A DNA stretch of 23,786 nucleotides from Clostridia bacterium. GTDB lineage: Bacteria > Bacillota > Clostridia > TANB77 > CAG-508. Under the pieces are notes generated by a model. It saw nothing but the letters and a program-made list of their open reading frames with translations. It had not been told where the DNA came from and made no database searches. Each line of letters begins with the position of its first letter. Within the stretch, counting starts at the first letter, position 1. The stretch is from assembly GCA_900754285.1 (NCBI GenBank), contig CAAECB010000077.1:1-23786 (forward strand), written 5' to 3'. Below, piece after piece: positions 7,790 through 15,137 of this stretch. A program made the translations under genes and the position numbers.

Positions 7790-7942
7790 ATGACAAAAAA
7801 GAATGATAAGGATAAGAAGCGAAAAGACAAACTACCATTTGCAGTTTTTATATGTCCAAAATCAAATGTGGGTGATACTCAAGATTATAAACAGATATTC
7901 ACCGATATTATATCTGATAGAATACAAGAAAAATACAAATAA
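7790..7942 (+). CDS. 50-residue basic small protein
   Basis: The ATG at 7790 opens a frame of 50 codons: a very lysine-rich start (KKNDKDKKRKDK) followed by a well-formed segment LPFAVFICPKSNVGD and an acidic, aromatic end. An in-frame GTG at 7775 would add five residues, but AGGTAGG then sits too close. The contrast between the charged start and the conserved-looking second half suggests a real protein. It is transcribed from the promoter at 7600-7628 behind a structured leader, just before the Bro-N gene. Function unknown; mobile-element regulatory or transfer accessory proteins often look like this. Confidence 0.45.
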   Translation: MTKKNDKDKKRKDKLPFAVFICPKSNVGDTQDYKQIFTDIISDRIQEKYK

Positions 7943-7969
7943 AAATAAGAACAAATTTTCGTAAAAGTA

Positions 7970-7998
7970 TTGAAAAATTGTTAGGATTATGATATAAA
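7970..7998 (+). promoter_or_regulatory. Promoter of the Bro-N/DinD-like gene
   Basis: TTGAAA (7970-7975), 17 bases and TATAAA (7993-7998) form a good sigma-A promoter. The predicted start near 8005 lies just upstream of the palindrome at 8019-8049. Confidence 0.65.
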
Positions 7999-8018
7999 TA
8001 GAAGAAATAAAAGAGATT

Positions 8019-8049
8019 TTAAGTTATTCGAAATTTCCGAACAACTTAA
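8019..8049. promoter_or_regulatory. 12-bp palindrome between promoter and start codon, likely operator
   Basis: TTAAGTTATTCG (8019-8030) and CGAACAACTTAA (8038-8049) are complementary except for one A/C pair and flank a 7-base centre. The site lies right after the predicted transcription start, where a repressor would block elongation. It lacks the GAAC-N4-GTTC form of Firmicute LexA boxes. Confidence 0.5.
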
Positions 8050-8065
8050 GGAAAAGAGGTATCAA

Positions 8066-8944
8066 ATGGACGAAGATAAAATGCAATTAATAAATAAATT
8101 ATTTAATAATGAAACAATAAGAACAATATGGGATAAAGATGAAGAAAAATATTATATCAGTATAGTAGATATTGTTGGTGTAATATCAGGAAGCAACAGA
8201 CCAAGAAAGTATTGGAGTGATTTGAAAAAGAATTTAATAAAAGATGGATTTGAAGTGTCCGAAAAAATCGGACAGTTGAAATTAAAATCTCAAGATGGAA
8301 AATATCGAATGACAGATGTGTGTGATATTGAAGGAATGTTTCGTATAATAGAATCAATTCCTTCAAAAAATGCTGAACCAATAAAACAATGGTTAGCACA
8401 TCTAGGAAAAGAAAGAGTTGATGAAACTTTTGATCCATCAATAGCATTACAAAGAGCTATTGATTTGTACCGAACAAAAGGATATGATGAAGAATGGATT
8501 GCTAAAAGAATGAAATCAATTCAAGAAAGAAAAAAATTAACTGATGTGTGGAAAGAAAATGGAATTGAAAGTAATATTGAATATGCAATTTTAACAAATG
8601 AAATATATAAAGAATGGTCAGGAATGACAGCAAAAGAATATAAGCAATATAAAGGATTAAGAAAAGAAAATTTAAGAGATAATATGGACAATATAGAACT
8701 AATATTAACAGATTTATCAGAGGAAGCAACTAAGAGATTAGCAACTAAACAAAAACCAAATGGATTAAAGGAAAATATTAAAGTTGCTAAAATGGGAGGA
8801 CATGCTGCGAAAGTTGCCAAGGAGGATATTGAAAAAAATCTTGGAGAGTCTGTTGTAACTAAAACAAATAAATTAAATTACGAATATATAGAAGACAAAA
8901 AAGTTAAAAAGATTTCTGATAAAAATGAAAATGAAGATATTTAG
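8066..8944 (+). CDS. Bro-N/DinD-like DNA-damage or antirepressor-type protein
   Basis: This 292-residue protein matches the family that includes DNA-damage-inducible protein D and phage Bro-N antirepressors. The Bro-N part covers about residues 15-120, with WDKDEEKYYISIVDIV, RKYWSDLKKNL and SEKIGQLKLKS-DGKYRMTDV. The following region has KAEP-like KNAEPIKQWLAHLGKERVDE and the DinD-type block AILTNEIYKEWSGMTAKEYKQ. AGAGG six bases before the ATG supports the start. The last 40 residues are Lys/Glu-rich and probably disordered. On mobile elements such genes often respond to DNA damage and may help control excision; here that is inference from its position next to the recombinase and from the palindrome at its promoter. 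Confidence 0.75.
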   Translation: MDEDKMQLINKLFNNETIRTIWDKDEEKYYISIVDIVGVISGSNRPRKYWSDLKKNLIKDGFEVSEKIGQLKLKSQDGKYRMTDVCDIEGMFRIIESIPSKNAEPIKQWLAHLGKERVDETFDPSIALQRAIDLYRTKGYDEEWIAKRMKSIQERKKLTDVWKENGIESNIEYAILTNEIYKEWSGMTAKEYKQYKGLRKENLRDNMDNIELILTDLSEEATKRLATKQKPNGLKENIKVAKMGGHAAKVAKEDIEKNLGESVVTKTNKLNYEYIEDKKVKKISDKNENEDI

Positions 8945-8957
8945 TAATTCTGCTCAA

Positions 8958-9057
8958 CTGGTAACAAATTGCTACCAGATGACTTCAAATTGTAGTCATC
9001 TGATATAAATAAACTGTTAAGCATTACTAACAAGTTGGTAACAATTTTTAGCCAACT
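8958..9057 (+). promoter_or_regulatory. Three overlapping or adjacent hairpins before the recombinase
   Basis: CTGGTA/TACCAG (8958-8978), CAGATGACT/AGTCATCTG (8976-9002) and AGTTGGTAA/TTAGCCAACT (9033-9057) follow each other. The first two share CAG at 8976-8978, so they cannot form together. The motif GGTAACAA recurs in the first and third. They may be an attenuator or protein-binding array; the role is unknown. Confidence 0.4.
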
Positions 9058-9059
9058 GA

Positions 9060-9107
9060 AAAAAGTTCTAAAATTTCAAGGAATGACTTGAAATTTTAGA
9101 ACTTTTT
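9060..9107 (+). terminator. Strong terminator after the Bro-N gene
   Basis: A 21-bp perfect stem (9060-9080 with 9087-9107) around the loop GAATGA ends in a T-run on its 3' side and an A-run on its 5' side. It probably works in both directions and insulates the recombinase gene. Confidence 0.85.
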
Positions 9108-9179
9108 ATATATAATAGCAACAATAAAATATAACACATATTAAATGTTATTGATACATTACAAAAATGGAGGTAATCT

Positions 9180-10826
9180 ATGAAAAAATCTAATGAAGAG
9201 AAAAGAGTGGTAATATATTGTAGAGAAAGTAGAGACGACTATGGAGAAAACTATGAAAGAATAGAAACACAAAGAGACTTACTAGTTAAATATTGTAAAA
9301 GTCATGGATATACAAACATTGTAGATATAATAATGGATGATGATAAAAGTGGAACAGACTTTAGCAGGTTTGATGATATACGAGAAAGAGCAAGAAAAAA
9401 AGAAATAGACGTAATAGTTTTCAAAAATTCTGCAAGACTTGGAAGAAATCAAAAAGAAGCATTAGATTTTGTAGAATATCTTGAAGAACAAGGTGTAGAA
9501 ATAATATTTGAAGATGAGCAATACAATGAGGAAATGTTTGGCTTGTATGCATGGTTTAATGAAAGAAGAGCAAGAGATGATAGTAAAAATATAAGAAGAA
9601 ATTTAAGACACAAAATAGAAGAAGGAGATTTACTGGTTAAAGCGATATATGGATACAACAAAGATGGAAAAAATTTAGTAATTAATGAAGAAACAGCGCC
9701 AGTAGTACAAGAAATATTTGAATTATATTCTAAAAGTTGGGGGTATCAAAAAATTGCAACACATTTAAATAAAAAAGGAATTCCAACACCATCACAATCG
9801 AGAAATTTTGCAAATGCAAAACAAACAGCCAATTGGAAAGCACAGCATATAGTAAGAATATTAGATGACAGAAGATATACAGGAGACTATGTTGGAGGGC
9901 ATACAGAAAAATTAAGTTTTAAGTCAAAGAAAACAAGAGTAAAATCACCAGAAGAATGGACTATAATAGAAAATCATCATGAGCCAATTATTGATAAAGA
10001 ATTATTTGAGAAAGTTCAAAAAATCAGAAAGAAAAGAAAAAAAGAAAGTGATAAAATAAATAATGGATTTAAGTTTGTAGATACAGAAAACAATTTATAT
10101 TCAGGACTTTTATATTGTGGAAGATGTGGAACTCCAATGTATAAAAGAAAAGGTACAAGTGGTACAAGGAAAAGACCAGATAGCTATTTGTGCAAAAAAT
10201 ATAGCAATGAAGGAGCAATCAAAGAAGATATCAGAAAAGACTATGGTTGTAGACCACATAGAATAAGAATAGAATATTTAGATCAAATAGTAAATGCATA
10301 TATAGATAATTTAATAAGCAATCCAGAATTTAAAAGTTTTGTAATGGACAATGTAAAAGCTATAAGTACAAATAAGGTAACTCTAGAAAAGGATTTAAAT
10401 AAATCAAAACAAACATTAGAAAAGTTAGAAAAACAATTTAAGCAAGTATATGAAGATAAGTTAAATGACTTAATTCCAGAATTTATTTATAAAGACAAAA
10501 AACAGGAATTAGAAAAGAAAATAAAATATGAAAAAGAAAAATTGCAAGAATCGGAAAGTAAATTCAATACACTAAATAAATTAGAAGACAAAGAAGATTT
10601 AATATTTAAAGCAATAGAAGACATAAAAAAAAATGGATTAAGAAAGGAAGAACTATCAAGATTATTTGATAAGATAGTAGTATTTGACAAAGAAGAAATA
10701 ACTGAAGATATAAAACAAGAATATAACTTAACTGACGAAATGTACAAAGAATTATATGAAAATGGAGGTTTAGCATTCCATTTAAAATTTATGTACCCAC
10801 AAACTATCACAAACAGGAGGATGTGA
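9180..10826 (+). CDS. Large serine recombinase (integrase/excisionase of the element)
   Basis: This 548-residue enzyme should catalyse integration and excision of the element. The resolvase domain (about 9-150) has YCRES with nucleophile S17, and SARLGRN (84-90). The recombinase domain follows (about 160-270, with IATHLNKKGIPTP). A zinc ribbon comes next (YCGRCG with C313 and C316, then C338 and C357), then a long coiled coil (about 395-470), as in Tn4451 TnpX-like enzymes. GGAGGT lies 5 bases before the ATG. Its last codons and its stop (10824-10826) lie inside the resumed murA sequence GGA GGA TGT GAA, so the gene ends within the right attachment site and its C-terminus or stop could change upon excision. 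Confident family call. Confidence 0.93.
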   Translation: MKKSNEEKRVVIYCRESRDDYGENYERIETQRDLLVKYCKSHGYTNIVDIIMDDDKSGTDFSRFDDIRERARKKEIDVIVFKNSARLGRNQKEALDFVEYLEEQGVEIIFEDEQYNEEMFGLYAWFNERRARDDSKNIRRNLRHKIEEGDLLVKAIYGYNKDGKNLVINEETAPVVQEIFELYSKSWGYQKIATHLNKKGIPTPSQSRNFANAKQTANWKAQHIVRILDDRRYTGDYVGGHTEKLSFKSKKTRVKSPEEWTIIENHHEPIIDKELFEKVQKIRKKRKKESDKINNGFKFVDTENNLYSGLLYCGRCGTPMYKRKGTSGTRKRPDSYLCKKYSNEGAIKEDIRKDYGCRPHRIRIEYLDQIVNAYIDNLISNPEFKSFVMDNVKAISTNKVTLEKDLNKSKQTLEKLEKQFKQVYEDKLNDLIPEFIYKDKKQELEKKIKYEKEKLQESESKFNTLNKLEDKEDLIFKAIEDIKKNGLRKEELSRLFDKIVVFDKEEITEDIKQEYNLTDEMYKELYENGGLAFHLKFMYPQTITNRRM

Positions 10827-10845
10827 AATTGGTTCAAGACCAATA
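10812..10845. other. Right attachment site (attR) inside the murA catalytic loop
   Basis: From 10816 the sequence reads GGA GGA TGT GAA ATT GGT in the murA frame, the conserved GGCxIGxRP loop carrying the catalytic cysteine. Upstream of it only recombinase sequence is found, in another frame. The junction must lie within or just before this stretch. The left site is outside the window, so the exact core cannot be set. Confidence 0.7.
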
Positions 10846-11734
10846 GACTTACACTTAAAAGCATTTGAAAAATTAGGAATCCATATAAATCAAAATTATG
10901 GAAACATAACATGTAATGCAGAAAAAATAATAGGAAACAAAATAGATTTCGACTTTCCAAGTGTAGGAGCGACAGAAAATGCAATATTAGCAAGTGTATT
11001 AGCAGAAGGAAAAACAACAATAACAAATGCAGCAAGAGAACCAGAAATAATAGACTTGCAAAATTTTCTAAACAAAATGGGAGCAAAAATAAAAGGAGCA
11101 GGAACAAACGAAATAGAAATAGAAGGAGTAAAAAAATTAAAAGAGATAAGTTACAATGTAATGCCAGACAGAATAGAATCAGGAACATTTTTATGTTTAG
11201 CAGCAATAACTGGAGGAAAAATCAAACTAGAAAAAACAAATCCAAACCATTTAACACCAATAATAGCAAAACTAGAAGAAGCAGGATGTGAAATAAAAAT
11301 ACAAAAAGAAACAATAGAAATACGGAGGCCCAAAAAAATTAAAAGCAATAGACATAAAAACAATGCCATATCCAGGATTTCCAACAGATATGCAATCAAT
11401 AATGGCAGCAACATTTACAATAGCCAAAGGAACAACAATAGTAGTAGAAAACATATTTGAAAACAGATACAAATATGTACAAGAATTAAATAAAATGGGA
11501 GCCAAAATAACAGTAGAAGGAAAAAGTGCAATAATAAGAGGAGTAAGAAAAATATATGGAGCAACAGTAAAAGCAACAGACTTAAGAGGAGGAGCAGCAC
11601 TAGTACTAGCAGGATTATCAGCCAAAGGAACCACAGTAGTCGAAAATATAGAATATATATTAAGAGGGTATGAAGACTTTGACAAAAAAATAAGAGCATT
11701 AGGAGGAAACATAGAAGTAACAGAAATATTATAA
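10816..11734 (+). pseudogene. murA: murA 3' part, cut by the element and containing a CGG +1 site
   Basis: MurA (UDP-GlcNAc enolpyruvyl transferase) makes the first committed peptidoglycan precursor. This stretch equals about residues 113 to the end of E. coli MurA. It has GGCEIGSRPIDLH (catalytic Cys loop), NAAREPEIIDLQNFLNKMGA, PDRIESGTF, then after the frame change PYPGFPTDMQ, ENRYKYV and ATDLRGGAALVLAG. The N-terminal part is absent, displaced by the mobile element to beyond the left edge, and no start codon with a ribosome site precedes it. A second break at 11323 (CGG A) needs a +1 shift to join the two frames. Cells must have another MurA copy elsewhere, or excise the element. The gene is intact in every other respect, so the split looks recent. 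Confidence 0.88.
11323..11326 (+). other. CGG-A +1 frameshift site in murA
   Basis: The zero frame reads GAA ATA CGG AGG CCC; dropping one base gives GGA GGC CCA AAA AAA TTA, which restores MurA just before KTMPYPGFPTDMQ. Without a shift the frame ends at 11460 after about 45 unrelated codons. Confidence 0.75.
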
Positions 11735-11847
11735 TAAATTTATATCAAAAAAACAAAAAAAATACAAAAAAGTATAGAAAAAAGCAACATATATGTGTTA
11801 AAATAGAAAAAGCGAAAAAAAGAGTTAGTCTAAAAAGGGAGGAATAA

Positions 11848-11876
11848 GGTTGGAAAATAACTACAATTTTCCAACC
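11848..11876 (+). promoter_or_regulatory. Hairpin in the leader upstream of divIB
   Basis: GGTTGGAAAAT (11848-11858) pairs perfectly with ATTTTCCAACC (11866-11876). It directly follows a strong GGGAGG (11838-11843) and contains the TTG of a small ORF. No T-run follows, so it is more likely regulatory than a terminator. Confidence 0.4.
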
Positions 11877-11963
11877 AAGTTTGCACCTAAAGAAAGGAAT
11901 GGGATAAACAATGAGAACCAAAAAGCCAAAACATTCAAACAATCAAATAAACATGTATTATGA
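11850..11963 (+). CDS. Possible 37-residue leader ORF overlapping divIB
   Basis: TTG at 11850 lies 6 bases after GGGAGG, the strongest ribosome site in this intergenic region, and opens a 37-codon frame that ends inside divIB (overlap 11911-11963, other frame). The peptide is hydrophilic and Asn/Lys-rich. It could be a translational-coupling leader or chance. No family known. Confidence 0.3.
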   Translation: MENNYNFPTKFAPKERNGINNENQKAKTFKQSNKHVL

Positions 11964-12924
11964 GCAAGAATTCCAACTAGAACAAGACAGACTAAACAAT
12001 GTAGATAAAAAGAAGATAAAAGAGAGAGAAAAAAGAATCAAGCAAATGAACAAAGAAAAATCAAGAGTGGATGACAAATTTGATTTTGACACAGAAACAG
12101 TAATAGGAATGACAAACAAAAATCACCAAGCAAAAAGAAAAGAAATACAAAAACAATTTGACAAACAAGAAAGAATAAAACAAAAAAGAAAAAGAAAAAT
12201 AAAAAGATTCTTAAAATGGACAAGTTTAATATGTATAATAGCAGGGGGAACAACATTTGCATTAGTATCACCAATATTCAATATACAAGAAATAGAAGTA
12301 ATAGGAAATAACATAGTAACTTCAGAAACAATAGAAAGTATATCAGAAATAAATAAAGAACAAAATATCTTCAAGTTTTTCAATAAAAAAGTAGTAGAAA
12401 ACGTAAAGAAAAATCCATATATAGAAACAGCAAAAGTAAAAAGAAAACTACCAAACAAAGTACAAATACAAGTAGAAGAAAGAGAAAGAACATTTAATAT
12501 AGAATTTATGAACGGATATGCATATATAAACAATCAAGGGTACATATTAGAAATATCACAAGAAAAACTAGACTTACCAGTAATACAAGGAGCAAAAACA
12601 CCAGAAGAAAAAATAGTACCTGGAAATAGATTAGAAAAAGAAGATTTAGAAAAATTAGAAACAGCAATAACGATAACAAAAATATGGAAAAACAATGAAA
12701 TAGAACAAAAAATAACAAGTATAGATATAACAGATAGACTAGAATACACAATGTATATAGAAGAAGAAAAACAAAAAATATATTTAGGAAATGACACAAA
12801 CCTAAACAATAAAATTTTATGGGTACAAGCAATAATGAAAGACAATAAAGGCATAGAAGGAGAAATATATGTAAATGGAGATTTAAATGACAAATTTAAA
12901 CCAAGATTTAAACAAAAGGTATAA
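11911..12924 (+). CDS. divIB: Cell-division protein DivIB/FtsQ
   Basis: This 337-residue bitopic membrane protein of the divisome stabilises FtsL/DivIC and scaffolds septal wall synthesis. The first 100 residues are a long, very charged cytoplasmic tail. One membrane helix spans about 102-121 (WTSLICIIAGGTTFALV). The POTRA domain follows (about 124-195, IQEIEVIGNNIVTSETIE, NPYIETAKVKRKLPNKVQIQVEER), then the beta domain (YAYINNQGYILE...). AAAGG about 12 bases before the ATG is modest and may be helped by coupling to the small ORF that overlaps it. It stands between murA and the ylxW-like genes, as in the Bacillus division and cell-wall cluster. The cytoplasmic tail is longer than in B. subtilis. 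Confidence 0.9.
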   Translation: MRTKKPKHSNNQINMYYEQEFQLEQDRLNNVDKKKIKEREKRIKQMNKEKSRVDDKFDFDTETVIGMTNKNHQAKRKEIQKQFDKQERIKQKRKRKIKRFLKWTSLICIIAGGTTFALVSPIFNIQEIEVIGNNIVTSETIESISEINKEQNIFKFFNKKVVENVKKNPYIETAKVKRKLPNKVQIQVEERERTFNIEFMNGYAYINNQGYILEISQEKLDLPVIQGAKTPEEKIVPGNRLEKEDLEKLETAITITKIWKNNEIEQKITSIDITDRLEYTMYIEEEKQKIYLGNDTNLNNKILWVQAIMKDNKGIEGEIYVNGDLNDKFKPRFKQKV

Positions 12925-13022
12925 AATATAACCAAGAAAAATTCTAAGCCTCAAAACAACAGAACAAAATAGGAAGTTCGAAGAATTTTCCAATAATATA
13001 AAATTCATATTACGAAAGGAAC

Positions 13023-13754
13023 GTGAAAGAATTGGACAAAAAAATAAAAACAGGAATAGTCCTAGGAATAATGTGTTTAGCATTAACAGTAGGAATATGT
13101 ATACAAGTAAGAACAGTAAAACAATATAGCACAAAAGTAGGACAAAACTATGACCAAAACAATTTAAGAGCAGAAGTATTAAAATACAAAGAAAAATATG
13201 AAAATCAAATAAAAGAAATAGAAAAATTAGACAATGAGCTAGAAGCAAAAATAGAAGAAGCATCTAATAAAAACACAAACTTAGAAGACGCAAAAAATCA
13301 AATAAAAACGGGAAACAAAATAATAGGAACATCAGAAGTAACAGGACCAGGAATAACAATAACATTAACAGACAGCAAACTAGATGCAAGCAGTGTATTA
13401 GATGCAAGTTCATTAATAGTCCACAACTTAGATATCTACTATATAATAAATGAACTAAAAAATGCAGGAGCAGAAGCAATATCAGTAAATGACCAAAGAG
13501 TAGTACCAACAACATCTATAGAATGTGGAGGAAACATAATAACAATAAATGGACAAAAAATAGGATCACCATTTACAATAAAAGCAATAGGATTACCAGA
13601 AAACCTAGCAAACTTAAACAGAGCAGGTGGATATTTATCATATATGAAAAACGCAAGTATAGGAGTAGACTTAAAAAAATCTAACAATATAACAATACCA
13701 AAATATACAGGAATTATAAATTATAAATATGCAAAAAGTGTAGAAGAAAAATAA
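13023..13754 (+). CDS. DUF881 protein, YlxW/YlxX-like (first copy)
   Basis: A 243-residue membrane-anchored extracytoplasmic protein of the DUF881 family, found next to divIB in Firmicutes; the exact role is unknown. It has a membrane helix at about 10-27, a coiled coil at about 38-80, then the DUF881 fold with GPGITITLTDSK, IINELKNAGAEAISVNDQRVV, TIECGG-like TSIECGGNIITINGQ and PFTIKAIG. The GTG at 13023 is only 2 bases after AAAGGA, so the in-frame TTG at 13032 (11 bases) may be the true start. It is followed by a paralogue with the same layout, matching the ylxW-ylxX pair upstream of sbp-ftsA-ftsZ. Confidence 0.85.
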   Translation: MKELDKKIKTGIVLGIMCLALTVGICIQVRTVKQYSTKVGQNYDQNNLRAEVLKYKEKYENQIKEIEKLDNELEAKIEEASNKNTNLEDAKNQIKTGNKIIGTSEVTGPGITITLTDSKLDASSVLDASSLIVHNLDIYYIINELKNAGAEAISVNDQRVVPTTSIECGGNIITINGQKIGSPFTIKAIGLPENLANLNRAGGYLSYMKNASIGVDLKKSNNITIPKYTGIINYKYAKSVEEK

Positions 13755-13835
13755 TATAAAATAAACAGTAAAAATATAATAAAAACTTTATTATTCAGCA
13801 CAAAAATTAAGAAATTAAGAAAGGAGTAATGACAT

Positions 13836-14546
13836 TTGAAACCAATAAAAAAAGGAAAAATAACAGTTACAATAACAATAGGAATTGCATGTTTAGCATT
13901 GGCAACAGTAATGTTTATGCAATTCAAAATGGTAAATCAAACAGACATAAATGAGCTAGAAGTAATGAGAGAAGATGAACTAAGAACAGAATTAGCAAAT
14001 TGGAAAGCCAAATATGAAGAAGCAGAAAATCAATATCAAGAAAAAAGCCAAAAATTAGAAGATTACAATAAAGCAGAAGCAACAGAAGAAGAAACAGAAG
14101 GACTAGTAAAAAATGAATTAGAACAAGTCAATTTAATATTAGGAAAAACAGATGTAGAAGGACAAGGAATAACAATAACTTTACAAGAAAACAAAGATGC
14201 AGAAGCGGGAATAACATCAGACAATTTAAATATGATAGTAAATGAACTAAAAGAAGCAGGAGCAGAGGCAATATCAATAAATGATGAAAGAATAATAAAC
14301 ATGACAGATATAGTATCAGTAAACGAAAACACAGTAATAAGAGTAAATCAACAAAGAGTAGTATCACCATATGTAATAAAAGCAATAGGAAACCAAACAT
14401 ATTTAGAAGGAGCAATATCAGGAAATGGTGGAGAAGGAGACAAACTAGAAAAATTAGGACACACAGTATCAATTACAAAATCAAACAAAGTACAAATAAA
14501 AAAATACAATAAAGCATTAACGACAAAATATATAAAAGAAGACTAA
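13836..14546 (+). CDS. DUF881 protein, YlxW/YlxX-like (second copy)
   Basis: A 236-residue paralogue of the gene before it, with one membrane helix (about 9-28, TITIGIACLALATVMFMQF), a coiled coil (about 38-75) and the DUF881 core (GQGITITLQEN, MIVNELKEAGAEAISINDERI, VVSPYVIKAIG). It starts at TTG 13836 with AAGGAG 9 bases upstream; the nearby ATG at 13829 is in another frame and soon stops. The two copies keep the same order of motifs but differ clearly in sequence, so the duplication is old. It probably acts with DivIB and Sbp at the membrane in division; that follows from context only. Confidence 0.85.
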   Translation: MKPIKKGKITVTITIGIACLALATVMFMQFKMVNQTDINELEVMREDELRTELANWKAKYEEAENQYQEKSQKLEDYNKAEATEEETEGLVKNELEQVNLILGKTDVEGQGITITLQENKDAEAGITSDNLNMIVNELKEAGAEAISINDERIINMTDIVSVNENTVIRVNQQRVVSPYVIKAIGNQTYLEGAISGNGGEGDKLEKLGHTVSITKSNKVQIKKYNKALTTKYIKED

Positions 14547-14664
14547 CCATAAATTAGATAAAAAATAGAAAAATTTTTAGTTTCATAACACAAAAATAAA
14601 TATTATTTTCAAAATAAATTTATAAAAAAATATTATAATTAATTACGAAAGGAAAGTGAAAAAA

Positions 14665-15021
14665 ATGGTTTTTTTAGCAATAATAATAGGATGCCTATTA
14701 GGAGCAATAATAGGAATAAATGCACCAACAATATCATACACATACTCAAGTTATTTAGCAATAGCAATAATAGCAGCATTAGACTCTGTATTTGGAGGAA
14801 TAGCATCAGTAATAAACAAAAAATTTGATATCAAAATATTTATATCAGGATTTTTTGGAAATGCAATATTAGCAATATTATTAACAATATTAGGACAAAA
14901 ATTAAATGTAGATATATATCTAGCAGCAATAGTAGTATTTGTATGGAGAATGTTCAGCAATTTAGGAATAATAAGAAGATACTATGTAGAAAAATGGACA
15001 GAAAAATTTAAGAAAAAATAA
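14665..15021 (+). CDS. sbp: Small basic membrane protein Sbp (DUF1290)
   Basis: A 118-residue integral membrane protein of the Sbp/DUF1290 family, which sits between ylxX and ftsA in Firmicutes. It has three likely membrane segments (VFLAIIIGCLLGAIIGI, YLAIAIIAALDSVFGGIAS, FGNAILAILLTILG). The family signature is AALDSVFGG, ISGFFGN and DIYLAAIVVF-WRMFSNLGIIRR. The in-frame GTG at 14656 stands only about 3 bases from GAAAGG, while the ATG at 14665 has 11, and the N-terminus then matches B. subtilis Sbp (a short start followed by the first helix), so I chose 14665. The molecular function is not established; a link to division is suggested by its constant place in this cluster. Confidence 0.88.
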   Translation: MVFLAIIIGCLLGAIIGINAPTISYTYSSYLAIAIIAALDSVFGGIASVINKKFDIKIFISGFFGNAILAILLTILGQKLNVDIYLAAIVVFVWRMFSNLGIIRRYYVEKWTEKFKKK

Positions 15022-15068
15022 TATTACAACAATATTACAAAAAGATTACAAAAATATAACATTTAGTA

Positions 15069-15097
15069 TTGACATTTTATTAAAAATGTAATATAAA
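15069..15097 (+). promoter_or_regulatory. ftsA promoter
   Basis: A perfect TTGACA (15069-15074), a 17-base spacer and TATAAA (15092-15097) form the clearest sigma-A promoter in the chromosomal part before the terminal array. It predicts a start near 15104 and allows ftsA-ftsZ to be expressed apart from divIB-sbp. Confidence 0.8.
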
Positions 15098-15137
15098 TAC
15101 GTTATGAAAATTGAAACAAAAAAATGGAGGAATTAAC

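Noticed and set aside
8019..8049. LexA/SOS box
   Set aside because: The palindrome lacks GAAC-N4-GTTC and its centre is 7 bases.
11056..11734. Treating murA, sigE, ylmC and the DUF6076-like break as ordinary pseudogene decay or indel errors
   Set aside because: All four breaks share the same codon, phase, direction and following base, with no other damage in the genes. Random indels would not do this. Only murA has a separate reason to be called broken.
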